Positions 22,950 through 34,739 of a stretch of 64,000 bases of DNA are shown piece after piece. The notes under the pieces were generated by a model, which was given only the letters and a program-made list of their open reading frames with translations, had not been told where the DNA came from and searched no databases. The stretch spans positions 54,152,734 through 54,216,733 of the forward strand of contig OX365946.1 in assembly GCA_947247005.1 (NCBI GenBank), read 5' to 3'. The stretch comes from Spisula solida. Taxonomy: Eukaryota > Mollusca > Bivalvia > Venerida > Mactridae. A program made the position numbers and the translations under genes. Position 1 is the stretch's first letter, and the number at the start of each line of letters is the position of its first letter.

Positions 22950-24610
22950 ATGATCTACTGGTATCTGGTCCAAACTACCACCAGGAATCGTATTTTTCAT
23001 TTATTTTTCATACTTTGACCTTGACATGACCTTGAACTTTTTTCATAGTGGTCAATGTAGTATGCTTATTTAATGAGTTTTTTGCATGCTAACATGTATC
23101 TTTACAGCCATGTATGATACTGTCTCATAGTAATTTAAACATACTTTATATGGATTGACCATTTATGGCGGCCATCTTGGTTTCCTGGTCCTCACCACCC
23201 TTTTACAATGTACGACAGCAGGTCTATACACTAATTTATCGTCACATAAGGACATTTTGGTATGAATCAGTTCTTGATCTACTTTTGTGGCCACCTCACC
23301 AGAAAAACAACTGTTTAAATCCTGCTTAATGCTATACAAGGGACATTATATATTATGGCGGCCATCTTGGACGCCATCTTGGATTTATCTAGTGAATTTA
23401 GACATGAATAATATATTTAGAATGCCAATATAGATGTATCATAATAATAAACATTTTATCACAAACACCTGTTGTAAACATTTCAGAATACATGAGTGCA
23501 TATTTCTTGTATAGAAATGATGGGTGGGGTAAGAAAAGCACATAGTACAAGATATACTGTATATCTCCATTATTTGAATGCCAATGTGTTCCAAGTAGTT
23601 TAATTTAAACTGTTGAATGTAAACCTTCATTCAAATGATCAATTTGGTTAGTTTTTGTAAATAAATGCTATACAAACAAAGAAGATACCAGGTGAAAACG
23701 CGTTTTAAGTCATTTTTACATTGGTTTTACCTGTAAATGGCCTTGACATTGACCTTTGAAGATTCTAAAAATAGTTTAGTTAAAAAGAGTTATGCTGTGT
23801 CTATAACAATTAAGCAAAGTTATTTCAAAAAGTTGCATCATATGCATGATATCATATTCATGATATTTTCATAACATTAATAGTAAGCTAATACTGTCAA
23901 AAAGGTGGCCATCTTGGACGCCATCTTGGATTTCTCGGAACGCCACCACTTTTGGCAATTTAAGCCGGCAGTCTCAGGTACTATAAACTTACCCGAACAT
24001 TTTGGTATATGACATGTCTTGTTAACAGAGAGGTCCTACCTACTCCTTAAATAGAGGTCTTTTTTGGCAATAGTCACCCTACCATTAATTAAAAGGCATA
24101 TATATATACATATAAGTGTATGAAAAATAAGAATTCAAGGATATATTCCGTTTTAAGTGACTAGCCATCAATAAATGCCGATATCCGGGTAGACATCGAC
24201 CATCACTCCGTTAGTGATTATCCTTTTTCAAGGTTTCAACAAATAAGTTGTATAACTTATATTTCAGAGTCTGAGTATCATAAAACATTGTTGTAATTAA
24301 GAAATTATCGTCAAAATTTACTGTATTTTTGAAATCATATCTTTAATTCCTCACTACCATTCCGTAATAGGATATCGACAAAGTGAAATGTTTCGCCTTG
24401 ATATAAGGTAAAAACAATTTTTTGTGCAATCTGGCCGAAAACAGCAATTTACGGAAATACTTAAGGCCAGGTTTTATCCTATAATAAAGAAAGGGTCAGT
24501 TATCCTTTAGTAGTATGTTATAGAAGAAAGTAAATTTAAAAAACAATATATATATACATTAATTCATTTGTTATCTAATTTCTTATGATTTATACAAATA
24601 CCTATCGAAA

Positions 24611-24635
24611 TACACACACACGCGCGCACGCACGC
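24611..24635. repeat. (AC)n/(GC)n microsatellite
   Basis: A short run of alternating purine-pyrimidine, ACACACACACGCGCGCACGC, capable of Z-form DNA. The surrounding 24090-24900 has nothing else recognisable. Confidence 0.7.
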
Positions 24636-24920
24636 AATGAAATTATGTACATTCAAGGCTGTGGTAAACAACACCTTCAAAATAAGACCACTATTTTCAA
24701 AATCTGTGTACAAAGACCATGTTTTTTAGTCCTCAGCTTGTGGTTTATTGATCTGTGATCTGTTGCATAGGTCTGCACAATTCATATATTTCTTGTAGAA
24801 TGGTACATAACAGATGGTTGATAAGATATTGGATGAAACCCTAATGAATGCTGGGAGATTACAAAATGTAATAGCTCCCATGCTGGGCGAGGCTGGCCCC
24901 TAATACTTAGCAAGGGTATC

Positions 24921-26763
24921 CAGTCAAAACGCCCCAAGATGAAAACGCCCCCAAGTCAAAACGATCCAAAATTGTTGGAACGCCCCCATCATGTAGTCAA
25001 AATGCCCCCAAAAGGTTAAAACGCCCCCAAAGTCCTTTTTTCCTCATAAATATATGCCCCCCACCCCCACCAAAAAAGGATACATTTGAAAAAAAGCACA
25101 ATATAACTTGAAAATATAACTGTCATTTTACTCACATATTCTCAAACAGACTCAATAAACAGTTAAACAACTACCATAAATTATAATAAGATTGTCTGGT
25201 TGCTATATTCATAAATGTACTGTATACGTTGAACATTTTATAATAGTAACAATCAATAAAATTGCAAACTGTGACAATATTAATTATTGTATCAAACACA
25301 GTAAATTTGTTCGAAATTTGCAGGCTGTTTTATATTAAAGTTTCAGGACTGCCTTTTCTCAGACATTTCGCTGGTAAATACCAGCAATTTGGTTCGAGTA
25401 CATGCAGCTTTATTGGCAATTGAATTCAATTTTACAAACCTGATTTTTTTCATATAATATACATGAATTAACGGTTAATAACATATTTTTAATGAATAGT
25501 TGTAAATGTGGATGAGACATAAATGAACAATAAAACTACCTTAGACAAAAAAATATGTAATACAGTTGGCCAAGTAAAATATATACACTGTACATCAAAA
25601 TAACATACTTATAATGTACAATAAATACTCCCAATAAGTGTTACAATAATCAATTCTTTTGTATCGATTGTTGATTTATCAATTAACAGGAATCAGGTGT
25701 CATAAAATGTAACACCTCCCATTGTTCTCTTATAATGTACTCCATCTGGTTCACTTCATTTTCCATATATGTATGTTTAAACGCTTTTTAGATACAGATG
25801 ATTTTAAATTTTGTTCTCTACTCTAGTGACACATTTTTTCTGCATTTCATTTTTCATCTGCATTTCTACATGTATATATGTATAATTGTATTTGATATGC
25901 ATATTATGGATCATATTTGAAATTCTTGTCAATATTTGTTCAACATAAGTAAAATGTTTATGGTAATTAATTGATTAAATTCAGAAACTATATCTATAGA
26001 CAGTCTCTGTTTAAGTTGAAGAAATTGCAAAATTGTATTACATTTTTGCTTAGACAAAGCTACAATCTCTCAAATATAGTGTTCAAGATATACTGAATTT
26101 GCCTACATCGTACGCTTTAATGCAATGTTTGCTAGAATCTCAGACAATTGCAGGACTTATCTAGACTATGGCGGGCCTGAACGAGAAGTTTTGTTTTGTT
26201 TTGTTCGTATATATATCGTTACACATTTAATATAATCTTTTTTAAGTTAATTCTTGCAAAATCTGTATAGATAATTTACGCAATTTGAATGTAATGCTTA
26301 TCTCCCAATATCAATTTCATGTATTTTATCTTTTTTTCAGAAACAAACAATGCAAAAAAGGAATGCATTAGAAGTAAAATTTCAGCAATGATTTTATACA
26401 AGATAAATTAAAAAAGTCTTGAATAGGTTATTTTATTGTCTACACTTCATCTTAATATATAGACCTATGCAATTTCAACAATTTGATAAACAATTCATAG
26501 ACCTAGCTAGCTGTGTGATGTTTTCATGACAACATAGTTTGAGGATTATTCAAATGATTAAATAGAATAAAACATGTTCTGTTTAATGTATAAATGATTC
26601 ATTAATTTCAGATAGAGAACAAATCTTATTTATATTTAACTTGATCAAATATTGGGGGCGTTATTTGGGGTGTTCTGACCAATTTCAATAATTCATGGGG
26701 GCATTATGACCATTTTGGCTCGTTCTGACTTGGGGGCGTTTTCACTTGGGGGCGTTTTGACTG
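24921..26763. mobile_element. Non-autonomous element with iterated GGGGGCGTTTTGAC ends
   Basis: The left end CAGTCAAAACGCCCCAAGAT + GAAAACGCCCCCAAGTCAAA is reverse-complemented at the right end (CACTTGGGGGCGTTTTGACTG, ending 26763). The AACGCCCCC word is repeated further within each terminal 100-150 bp. The 1.6-kb interior is AT-rich with no open frame. Target duplications are not evident. Confidence 0.72.
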
Positions 26764-27781
26764 CAAGTAGTTGATAAGTGGTTTATTGCCCTGTACATAA
26801 CTGTACACCATTTCTCACCAGTGAGAAAAATTCTGGCATAAAAGCAGAGACTGTACTGATAATTATATATTGCTTAAAGTTTATTACTTCCGCGTTTGAT
26901 CAGCTTCCGCAGCCATTTTGAATAATTAATTTATCGCCGGTGCGTGCGAGAGCCGTTTTCGAAAAATCCGTTATTTCGTGAAACATGGTTGAAAACGTCT
27001 TAAAATTAAATAAAACCTTTAGATATACATTTACATAAGAAACAAACACGTTATTTTTGCTATAAATCATGTAACTCCCATTTACACAAATAAATATTGC
27101 AATTTACGCAGCCGACATACAAAACATTGAGCACGTGGTTCGTTTCGGAACACCTTTGTTATAATCCCATTCAAATAAATGGCGATCGTAAACGAAAACA
27201 TTGGAATTGGACAGGTTTGAAACAATCGACAGAATTGTTGGTATTTCTTGCGAAACATTTTGTTTTTGGGGGTACATTGATAGAATATGGTCCAATTGAT
27301 AGGGTATAAATGATCATTTTGTTGAAAACGTGCGTTTTGTCATAAAACGAACGCGACTCGAACTGAGTCGTTGAGCTGTTGGGTTTCAAAGAACAAACGG
27401 CTTTGACGATGAAATGAAACGATCATCGTCAAAGACCTTGGACTACCAGTGGCTAGAATTGCAATCACGATTTCGTCGTTATTATCATTTTTGAACTTTT
27501 TTAATCGAATTTTTTTACAAGCTTGTGAAAATGTATAAGATATAACGTTTTTTATGCAATTAAATCGTCTATGGTATAATATACGGCTCAAATCAAGAAG
27601 AAAACGAATTAAAAATGATCTTTTACTTACCGTTCCGCCATTAACGTTCGGCTAGGCGAACGTAGGCGAAGTACCTCGGATAGTAGTTCGGTCTAATGAC
27701 CGAGCGCTCCGTACAATAAAAGAAAACTTGCAAAACGTTCCGAACGGTTCGAGGATTTATGTCTTACTGAACGCACGGAAG
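26764..27781. other. Less AT-rich unassigned region with exon-like short frames
   Basis: This block is somewhat richer in CG dinucleotides. On the minus strand ATGGCGGAACG at 27641-27631 is followed directly by donor GTAAGT and could be a first exon. No downstream exon could be joined to it. Open frames at 27097-27309 (+) and 27340-27591 (-) show no known domain. Confidence 0.3.
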
Positions 27782-28555
27782 CTTGTGTAGTCACTAGAGG
27801 TCACAATTTTGGTCTTATCTTTATGAAACTTGGTCACAATACACGCATTGACCGGAATTGTCAATGCGTGTATGATCATGTCAACAAAATCTAGGCCAAG
27901 TTCGATTTTGGGTCATCCAGGGTCAAAAACTAGGTCACAATGTAAAATCATAGAAAAACATTGTGTAGTCACTAGAGGTCACAATTTTGGCCTAATCTTT
28001 ATGAAGCTTAGTCACAATGACCATCTCAACAAAATCTATGTCAAGTCCGATATTGGGTCATCCGGGGTTAAAAACTAGGTCACACGGTCAAATCGTAGAA
28101 AAACCTTGTGTTGTCACTAGAGGTCACAATTTTGGCCTAATCTTTATGAAACTTGGTCACAATGATCATGTCAACAAAATCCAGGTCAAGTTCGATATCG
28201 GGTCATCCGGGGTAAAAAACAAGGTCACAAGTTCAAATCATAAAAAAACATTGTGTAGTCATTAGATGTCACAATTTTGACATAATCTTAATGAAACTTG
28301 GTCACAATGATCATGTCAACAAAATCTAGGTCTAGTTCGATATCGGGTCATCCGGGGTCAAAACCTAGGTCACGATTTCAAATCTTAGAAAAACCTTGGG
28401 CAGTCTCTAGAGGTCTCAGTGTCGGTCGTATCTTTATGAAAGTTGGTCACAATGATCATGTCAACGGTGAAGTTCAATATTTAGTCATTTAGGGTTAAAA
28501 ACTAGGTCATTATAGGGCAATCATAGACAAAACTTGGCTGAAACTTCAATGTGCC
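27782..28555 (+). mobile_element. Pearl-type core array, truncated (plus orientation)
   Basis: About five units of the 145-bp core (AGTCACTAGAGGTCACAATT, GAAACTTGGTCACAATGATC, GGGTCATCCGGGGTCAAAAA), lacking the 5' hairpin, the (CCGT)n tract and the 3' GGGCCC hairpin. The first unit carries a 33-bp palindromic insertion (27840-27872). Open frames across the array are repeat by-products. Confidence 0.8.
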
Positions 28556-29270
28556 ATATAGTATCAGCCTTATATTTTCTTATTATTTCTAGTCATTATT
28601 TCATATGATTGTATTGATTTTGAAATCAAATCTGTTTCTGATGGTAGGTTGTGATATGAAAGCCTAGTGACAGGTGGTATTGCAATTTACCATTTACTTC
28701 AAATTTAATGACTGTCATGTATGATACTATGTGTGAAAATTATGGACAATATGTCGCTAATTTGTTGTGTTTTTAGAACGCAGAAGAAGCGACATTTTGC
28801 TAATTACCTTTGTGTTTGAAATTCATATCAAGTGACATATGTGCAATTGACGCACGCCTAATGTCTGTAATACATGTCTTGGCTGATGTAATAATGGCTG
28901 ATGTCACCTTGCTGGTGTATACTGGCTGATCACGTGTTACAAGAAAGCTTGATCTTAGTTTATGTTCGGGGTTCACGTTCTGTTGTTATAATTTTGCGTG
29001 TTTGTATGTAGCCACAAACTTTCAACACTAAGTTTGTTCTGGTTTATAATAATATTAAATTTATTTTACGATGATATACCCATTAAGCCTAGGGCCTATC
29101 TCCCATGGGGTCATCTGACAAAACAAACATAAATATATACAAACATCCAAAAGCATCAATAAAATAGCAGACAATACAAAAATGTAAATAATGACATTTA
29201 AAATATGTATTAAAAGATCCTGATATAATAGGTAAACAGCATTAACCCGAGTGTTTTTAATTTATCTTTG
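28556..29270. other. Intergenic DNA, no gene seen
   Basis: Nothing recognisable between the truncated pearl array and the LINE relic. Confidence 0.45.
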
Positions 29271-29279
29271 TTAGATATG

Positions 29280-29800
29280 CGGCTAATTATGATTTTAATA
29301 TAGATTTAAACATTTTCTCTGACGTTGTGTTTTTAACTTGACTGGGCAAAGCGTTCCATTTTGTCACAGCTTTATACTGGAAAGTTAATTTAGTAAAGTA
29401 TGATTTACAAATAAAGTAGCGGTCAAAGGATAGATACTTGAGGTACACCACATTTAACTGATGGAAAGGAAGAATGAGAATTTCCAACTCGATTTGATTG
29501 ATGTCTGTCTTCAAGATAAGAGTTAAACCACTTGATTGCTTGAGTATTGAAACGATACAGTCTTAACTTACGAAGTAATAGTCCATGATCGACAAAGTCG
29601 AAAGCTTTTCTAACGTGTAAATAAATAGTGCCTATTGAGCAACCCGAATCAATATTTTAGCCAAATTTTCGATCAAATTAATCAAAGCAGTTTGACAAGA
29701 ATGCTGCTTTCGAAAATGCCGCATGTGGTGAAAAGTAGACGATGAGGCGCTATTATCATGGAAGGATATGAGACATGCCGATGATGCCGTCACCCAGTTC
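29280..29800 (-). pseudogene. Non-LTR retrotransposon (LINE) reverse transcriptase relic
   Basis: Minus-strand translation in several frames gives, in order: HFRKQHSCQTALINLIEN (like GFRxxHSTxxAL), VRKAFDFVDHGLLLRKLRLY (the LRKAFDxVDH motif), WFNSYLEDRHQSNRVGN and VKCGVPQVSIL (like GVPQGSILGPLLF). The frame then jumps to the C-terminal tail YKAVTKWNALPSQVKN. The YADD catalytic block between the last two is deleted, and the frame is interrupted by stops and shifts. The fragment resembles CR1/Jockey-type ORF2; the clade is not resolved. Confidence 0.85.
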
Positions 29801-29979
29801 AAGTTAAACATCTGAATTTCAAAAAAATGACCACTAATGGAATTCGAATTTGACATTCAACCAAAAATAATAAACGTTGTCAAATTGACATTAGATTTGT
29901 CTTTCGACCAAAAGATATATTTAGTGCAGAGTAGTTTTATTTTTCGTTACTCAGACCCCCCCAAATCCACAGGGGCGGA

Positions 29980-30030
29980 TTCAGGATTTAGTGCTAGGGG
30001 GTGGGGGCATCATATCAAACTGTCGCTCTT
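29980..30030 (+). mobile_element. Possible hAT-like terminal sequence
   Basis: CAGGGGCGGATTCAGGATTT followed by a G-rich run matches the general form of hAT termini with GGGGCGGAT. The matching opposite end was not found, so this is a low-confidence call. Confidence 0.3.
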
Positions 30031-30486
30031 CTTCCTAGGGAAATTGATCGAGCGAAGCGACCTAGAAAACATGGATTGTTTATTTGAATAGCATGTATGA
30101 GAAGTTGTTTTGGGAGCAAAGCTAGCATGAAAAAAAATTAATGCATATTTATAGCTTTTCCCCTCTACAAAGGACAAATTGCACACGCTTGGGCGATTTT
30201 AGGGAGGATACACCATCGTCCGCCCTCCTCTTAAATACGTCATTGTGTCTAATGTTTTAGCGTTTTAAACAAAAAAATTAAATCAATTAAAATGCCTTTT
30301 ATTGTCGAAAGTTTTTGTGTCGAAATTTCCTCGAATTCATCTGTGAAAACAATGAAGTAGATGCCACTTTCAGCAAGATCTATGTTCTAACACTAATACA
30401 GGAATTTAGTTTAATCATATTTTATTGCATGAATTTTTTACAACACAATACAGCTGTGTGAAGTTGGCTCAACATACGACATACGA

Positions 30487-31447
30487 CATTCAAAATATCG
30501 AATGTCGTCCAGCTCGACATTGGACGACATTGGACGACATTAAAAAAATCATCGAATGTCGTTCAGCTCGACATTGGACGACATTCAAAAAATCATCGAA
30601 TGTCATCCAGCTCGACATTTGACGACATTGGACGACATTCAAAAAATCATCGAATGTCGTCCAGCTCGACATTGGACGACATTGGACGACATTCAAAAAA
30701 ACATCAAAAATCGAATGTCGTCCAGCTCGACATTGGACGACATTGGACGACATTCAAAAAATCATCAAAAATCGAATGTCGTCCAGCTCGACATTGGACG
30801 ACATTGGACGACATTGGACGACATTCAAAAAATTATCAAAAATCGAATGTCGTCCAGCTCGACATTGGACGACATTCAAAAAATTATCATAAATCGAATG
30901 TCGTCCAGATCGACATTGGACGACATTCAAAAAATCATCAAAAATTGAATGTCGTCCAGCTCGACATTGAACGACATTGGACGACATTCAAAAAATTATC
31001 AAAAATCGAATGTCGTCCAGATCGACATTGAACGACATTGGACGACATTCAAAACATCATCAAAAATCGAATGTCGTCCAGCTCGACATTGGACGACATT
31101 GGACGACATTGGACGACATTCAAAAAATTATCAAAAATCGAATGTCGTCCAGCTCGACATTGGACGACATTCAAAAAATTATCATAAATCGAATGTCGTC
31201 CAGATCGACATTGGACGACATTCAAAAAATCATCAAAAATTGAATGTCGTCCAGCTCGACATTGAACGACATTGGACGACATTCAAAAAATTATCAAAAA
31301 TCGAATGTCGTCCAGATCGACATTGAACGACATTGGACGACATTCAAAACATCATCAAAAATCGAATGTCGTCCAGCTCGACATTGGACGACATTGGACG
31401 ACATTCAAAAAATCATCAAAAATCGAATTTCGTCCAGCTCGACATTA
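30487..31447 (+). repeat. Palindromic GGACGACATT tandem array (plus orientation)
   Basis: The unit is AATGTCGTCC + AGCTCGACATT + one to three copies of GGACGACATT + a spacer (CAAAAAATCATCAAAAATCG). AATGTCGTCC is the reverse complement of GGACGACATT, so each unit contains a 10-bp-arm hairpin. Blocks repeat with a 295-bp higher-order period in 30.75-31.33 kb. All three plus frames and some minus frames stay open; these are by-products. Confidence 0.9.
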
Positions 31448-32605
31448 TTTTTGTATTTGATAATTTTGAAGCTCAAATCTATTGTTTTACACTAATTTGT
31501 TTTAAGTGTCGGGTGGCCATCATGTGATTATAACATTTGAGGCTAATACATAAAAACAAGTATAATTGGTATTGCGTTACCAACAGAAGCCGCCGAATAT
31601 CACCTTTAAAAAGGTGGTACGTATATCCAAGATGTACAATTTAAAATACATGTACATGTACAAGTAAAGTCAACTCTTGTTGTTATCTCAATTTTTCGTG
31701 ACCATGAAAATTACTTCGACATAACAAAAATTCAAAATACGTTCCAACTTCGATAGTCACTTTAAACCCGATCACCAATGTCACCGTTTGGCAAATTCAG
31801 GGAAACCGTTTCTTACTGAAGCGACAAGCCTTGCGTCGTCGTGAACATCCGGGGTCCAACGGGGTGATCCGAGATGAACAGTGACGGACCGCTTAAGCCC
31901 CATTCTCACAGTTCTGGTTTGGCATCGCCGGAGAGTCCCGGTTAGTAATCCGGGAGGGGGGGGGGGGGGTGCTGGTCTAACCGGGGATGCGACCGTGGCG
32001 GCACCGTGAACATCCGGAATCAACCGGGACGATCCGTTCAAATACCGTGATACACCGTAACATATCGGATTTTCAAATACAAACCCGATTGAGAGCCTGT
32101 CGACCTCCGATATAGAACGGTATAGCCCCGTGTCGTACCGGTGGCGGCAGGGGTAGTTACGGTATGAGCCTGTTACAAGCCAGTTTAACCCCGGAATATA
32201 ACGTTACATCTACGGTTAGGGCAAAAGGTCCAGGTTTCATCAAGGTTAAGAGCGGCGAAGTTGGTTTGACTATTGCTATATACAGCGGAAACTGTATTAT
32301 TTATCCAGAAACCGAGGCTTCAAATTGAGACATTCTACAGAAACGTATTTATAGTTGCATCCAAGGGTACCTTAATAACTATTTCAAAGAATAGAACATC
32401 GAGCATCTAGAAAAGATTTTTCGTACATGAATAATCTTGCACCTAGTTCAAACTAGCAAACTAGCTTTAATTAATGCCCAGGTCAGACAGACACGAATAA
32501 TCATTACACACAAGGGTTCTGGCGAGTCACAAAGCCTATGATCCGTGAGTGGCTAAGGTTGACAATGGTTTTGAAGGAACTGATGCAGTTACCGGACGGT
32601 ATGCC
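31448..32605. other. Spacer between the inverted arrays, with a GC-rich island
   Basis: The block 31780-32210 is markedly richer in C and G than its surroundings (many CCGG, a 14-G run at 31956-31969). It contains an imperfect direct repeat, GTGAACATCCGG...CGGGRYGATCCG, at about 31841 and 32007. A minus open frame at 31781-32041 is Pro/Arg-rich because of the G run and shows no domain. Confidence 0.45.
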
Positions 32606-33240
32606 AAGCCGCACGACATTAGATGATTTTTTGAATGTCGTCCAATGTCGTCCAATATCGAGCTGGACGACATTCGAATTTTTGTGAAGATTTTTTGAAT
32701 GTCGTCCAATGTCGTCCAATGTCGAGCTGGACGACATTCAATTTTAGATGATTTTTTTAATGTCGTCCAATGTCGTCCAATGTCGATCTGGACGACATTC
32801 GATTTTTGATAATTTTTTGAATGTCGTCCAATGTCGTCCAATGTCGATCTGGACGACATTCGATTTTTGATAATTTTTTGAATGTCGTCCAATGTCGTCC
32901 AATGTCGAGCTGGACGACATTCGATTTTAGACGATTTTTTGAATGTCGTCCAATGTCGTATGTCGAGCTGGACGACATTCGATTTTTGAATGTCGTCCAA
33001 TGACGTCCAATGTCGAGCTGGACGACATTCGATTTTTGATGATTTTTTTAATGTCGTCCAATGTCGTATGTCGAGCTGGGCGACATTCGATTTAAGACGA
33101 TTTTTTGACTGTCGTCCAATGTCGTCCAATGTCGAGCTGGACGACATTCGATTTTAGACGATTTTCTGAATGTCGTCCAATGTCGTCCAATGTCGAACTG
33201 GACGACATTCGATTTTTGAATGTCGTCCAATGTCCAATAT
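32606..33240 (-). repeat. Palindromic GGACGACATT tandem array (minus orientation)
   Basis: The same units as at 30487-31447 but in reverse orientation (AATGTCGTCCAATGTCG, AGCTGGACGACATTCG, then ATTTTTGATGATTTTTT spacers), about 1.16 kb away. The two arrays face each other as a large inverted repeat. Confidence 0.9.
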
Positions 33241-33534
33241 CGGCCCTCTCCATTTAGTTGTGATGTATAATAAAGTGGACAATTTAATTGATTGTTGCTT
33301 ATGAAATGAAGTAAGGGTTAGACTGGATAGAAGTATGCCATTATATACATAATTATTGTTTAAGTCTAACCTCAAGCTGATTTTAATATTTAACACAAAA
33401 TGGTAGAGAATAAAAGATTTGAAAAGATTAAGGAGAAAAAAGTTTATGGAAATGTTACATGGAAAATTACGCAAAATAAATGAAGAAAATAATAAAAAAA
33501 AACATAAAGATGACAATAAATACTGCTTATCACC
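33241..33534. other. Spacer between the palindromic array and pearl copy
   Basis: AT-rich, no recognisable feature. Confidence 0.4.
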
Positions 33535-34418
33535 AAATATCGAACTTGGCCTAGATTTTGTTGAGATGATCATTGTGACAAAGTTTCATAAATATTAGGT
33601 CAAAATTGTGACCTCTAGTGACTACACAAGGTTTTTCTAAGATTTGACCTTGTGACCTAGTTTTTGACCCAGGATGACCCAATATCGAACTTGACCTAGA
33701 TTGTGTTGAGATGTTCATTGTGACCAAGTTTCATAAAGTTTAGGTCAAAACTATGACCTCTAGTACCTACACAAGCTTTTTCTATGATTTGACCTTGTGA
33801 CCTAGTGTTTGACCCTGGATAACTTAATATCAAACTTGACCTATATTGTGTTGAGATTATCATTGTGACCAAGTTTCATAAAGATTAGGTCAAAATTGTG
33901 ACCTCTAGTGACTACACAAAATTTTTCTATGATTTGACCTTGTGACCTAGTTTTTGACCCCGGATGACCAAATATCAAACTTGACCTAGATTTTCTTGAG
34001 ATGATCATTGTGACCAAGTTTCATAAAGAATAGGTCAAAACTATGACCTCTAGTGACTACACAATGTTTTTCTATGATTTGACCTTGTGACCTAGTATTT
34101 GACCCTGGATAACCCAATATCGAACTTGACCTAGATTTTGTTGAGATGATCATTGTGACCAAGTTTCATAAAACATAGGTCAAAACTATGACCTTTAGTG
34201 ACTACACAAGGTTTTTCTATGATTTGACCTTGTGACCTAGTGTTTGACCCTGGATAACCCAATATCAAACTTGACCTATATTGTGTTGAGATGATCATTG
34301 TGACCAAGTTTCATGAAGATTACGTCAAAATTGTGACCTCTAGTGTCTACACTAGCAAATTGTTGACGGACGGACGGACAAAAGCTCACTCATTAACTTT
34401 GTGACTGGTGAGCCAAAA
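33535..34418 (-). mobile_element. Pearl-type element, minus orientation
   Basis: On the minus strand it starts at about 34418 with a variant 5' hairpin (GGCTCACCAGTCACAAAGTT), then a short (CCGT)n tract, then about six 145-bp core units. The 3' GGGCCC hairpin is missing. The orientation is opposite to the copy at 27782-28555. Confidence 0.82.
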
Positions 34419-34589
34419 AATATTGAATGATTGATTGGTATAGTCAAATAGAATAAATATTTGTGATTAGCCGGATACTTAATTTGACTTAAATGAATGG
34501 TAGGACTTGAACCTATGACCTCGGTAGGTATAAACTTTGTGTTGACAAACTCAATTATTATCCATGGCGGTGTCCCCACGTTCAACATT

Positions 34590-34603
34590 GGGGCGATCGC
34601 CCC
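34590..34603. repeat. 14-bp perfect palindrome
   Basis: GGGGCGATCGCCCC, an uninterrupted self-complementary GC-rich site in AT-rich surroundings. Confidence 0.6.
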
Positions 34604-34739
34604 TCCGACCTCATGGTTGCCATTACCAGACCCTTGGCAGCTATGAGAATGTGAACGCGTTAGCTCGGCAACTCTGTATGCAAGATAATTATATGTTTGC
34701 CTCTGTTAACTTTAGATTTGCACATTGATATACAGGAAG

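Larger units (their letters stand above)
18302..24087. mobile_element. 5.8-kb palindromic element: ~1.1-kb inverted arms around a 42-bp minisatellite
   Basis: Arm 18305-19436 is reverse-complemented at 22950-24084 at high identity. The ends are TGGTAGGGTGAC and GTCACCCTACCA, and both are flanked by TTA (18302-18304 and 24085-24087), a plausible 3-bp target duplication as in PIF/Harbinger-type elements. The arms carry the words CCAAGATGGC and GATGGCCGCC several times. The interior is a 42-bp minisatellite that runs minus-strand first and then switches to plus, so the symmetry continues into the array. No transposase is present. A diverged relative lies at 54680-56790. The superfamily assignment is inference. 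Confidence 0.85.

Noticed and set aside
30425..31527. Many overlapping open frames of 60-143 codons with NVVQLDIGRHWTTFKK- or DDIQKIIKNRMSSSSTLDD-like repeats
   Set aside because: All frames are open because the decamer array lacks stop codons. The peptides repeat with the DNA unit, have no domain and occur on both strands.
31781..32041. Minus-strand Pro/Arg-rich frame
   Set aside because: Composition is driven by a G run and GC-rich repeat. No domain, splice context or conservation evidence.
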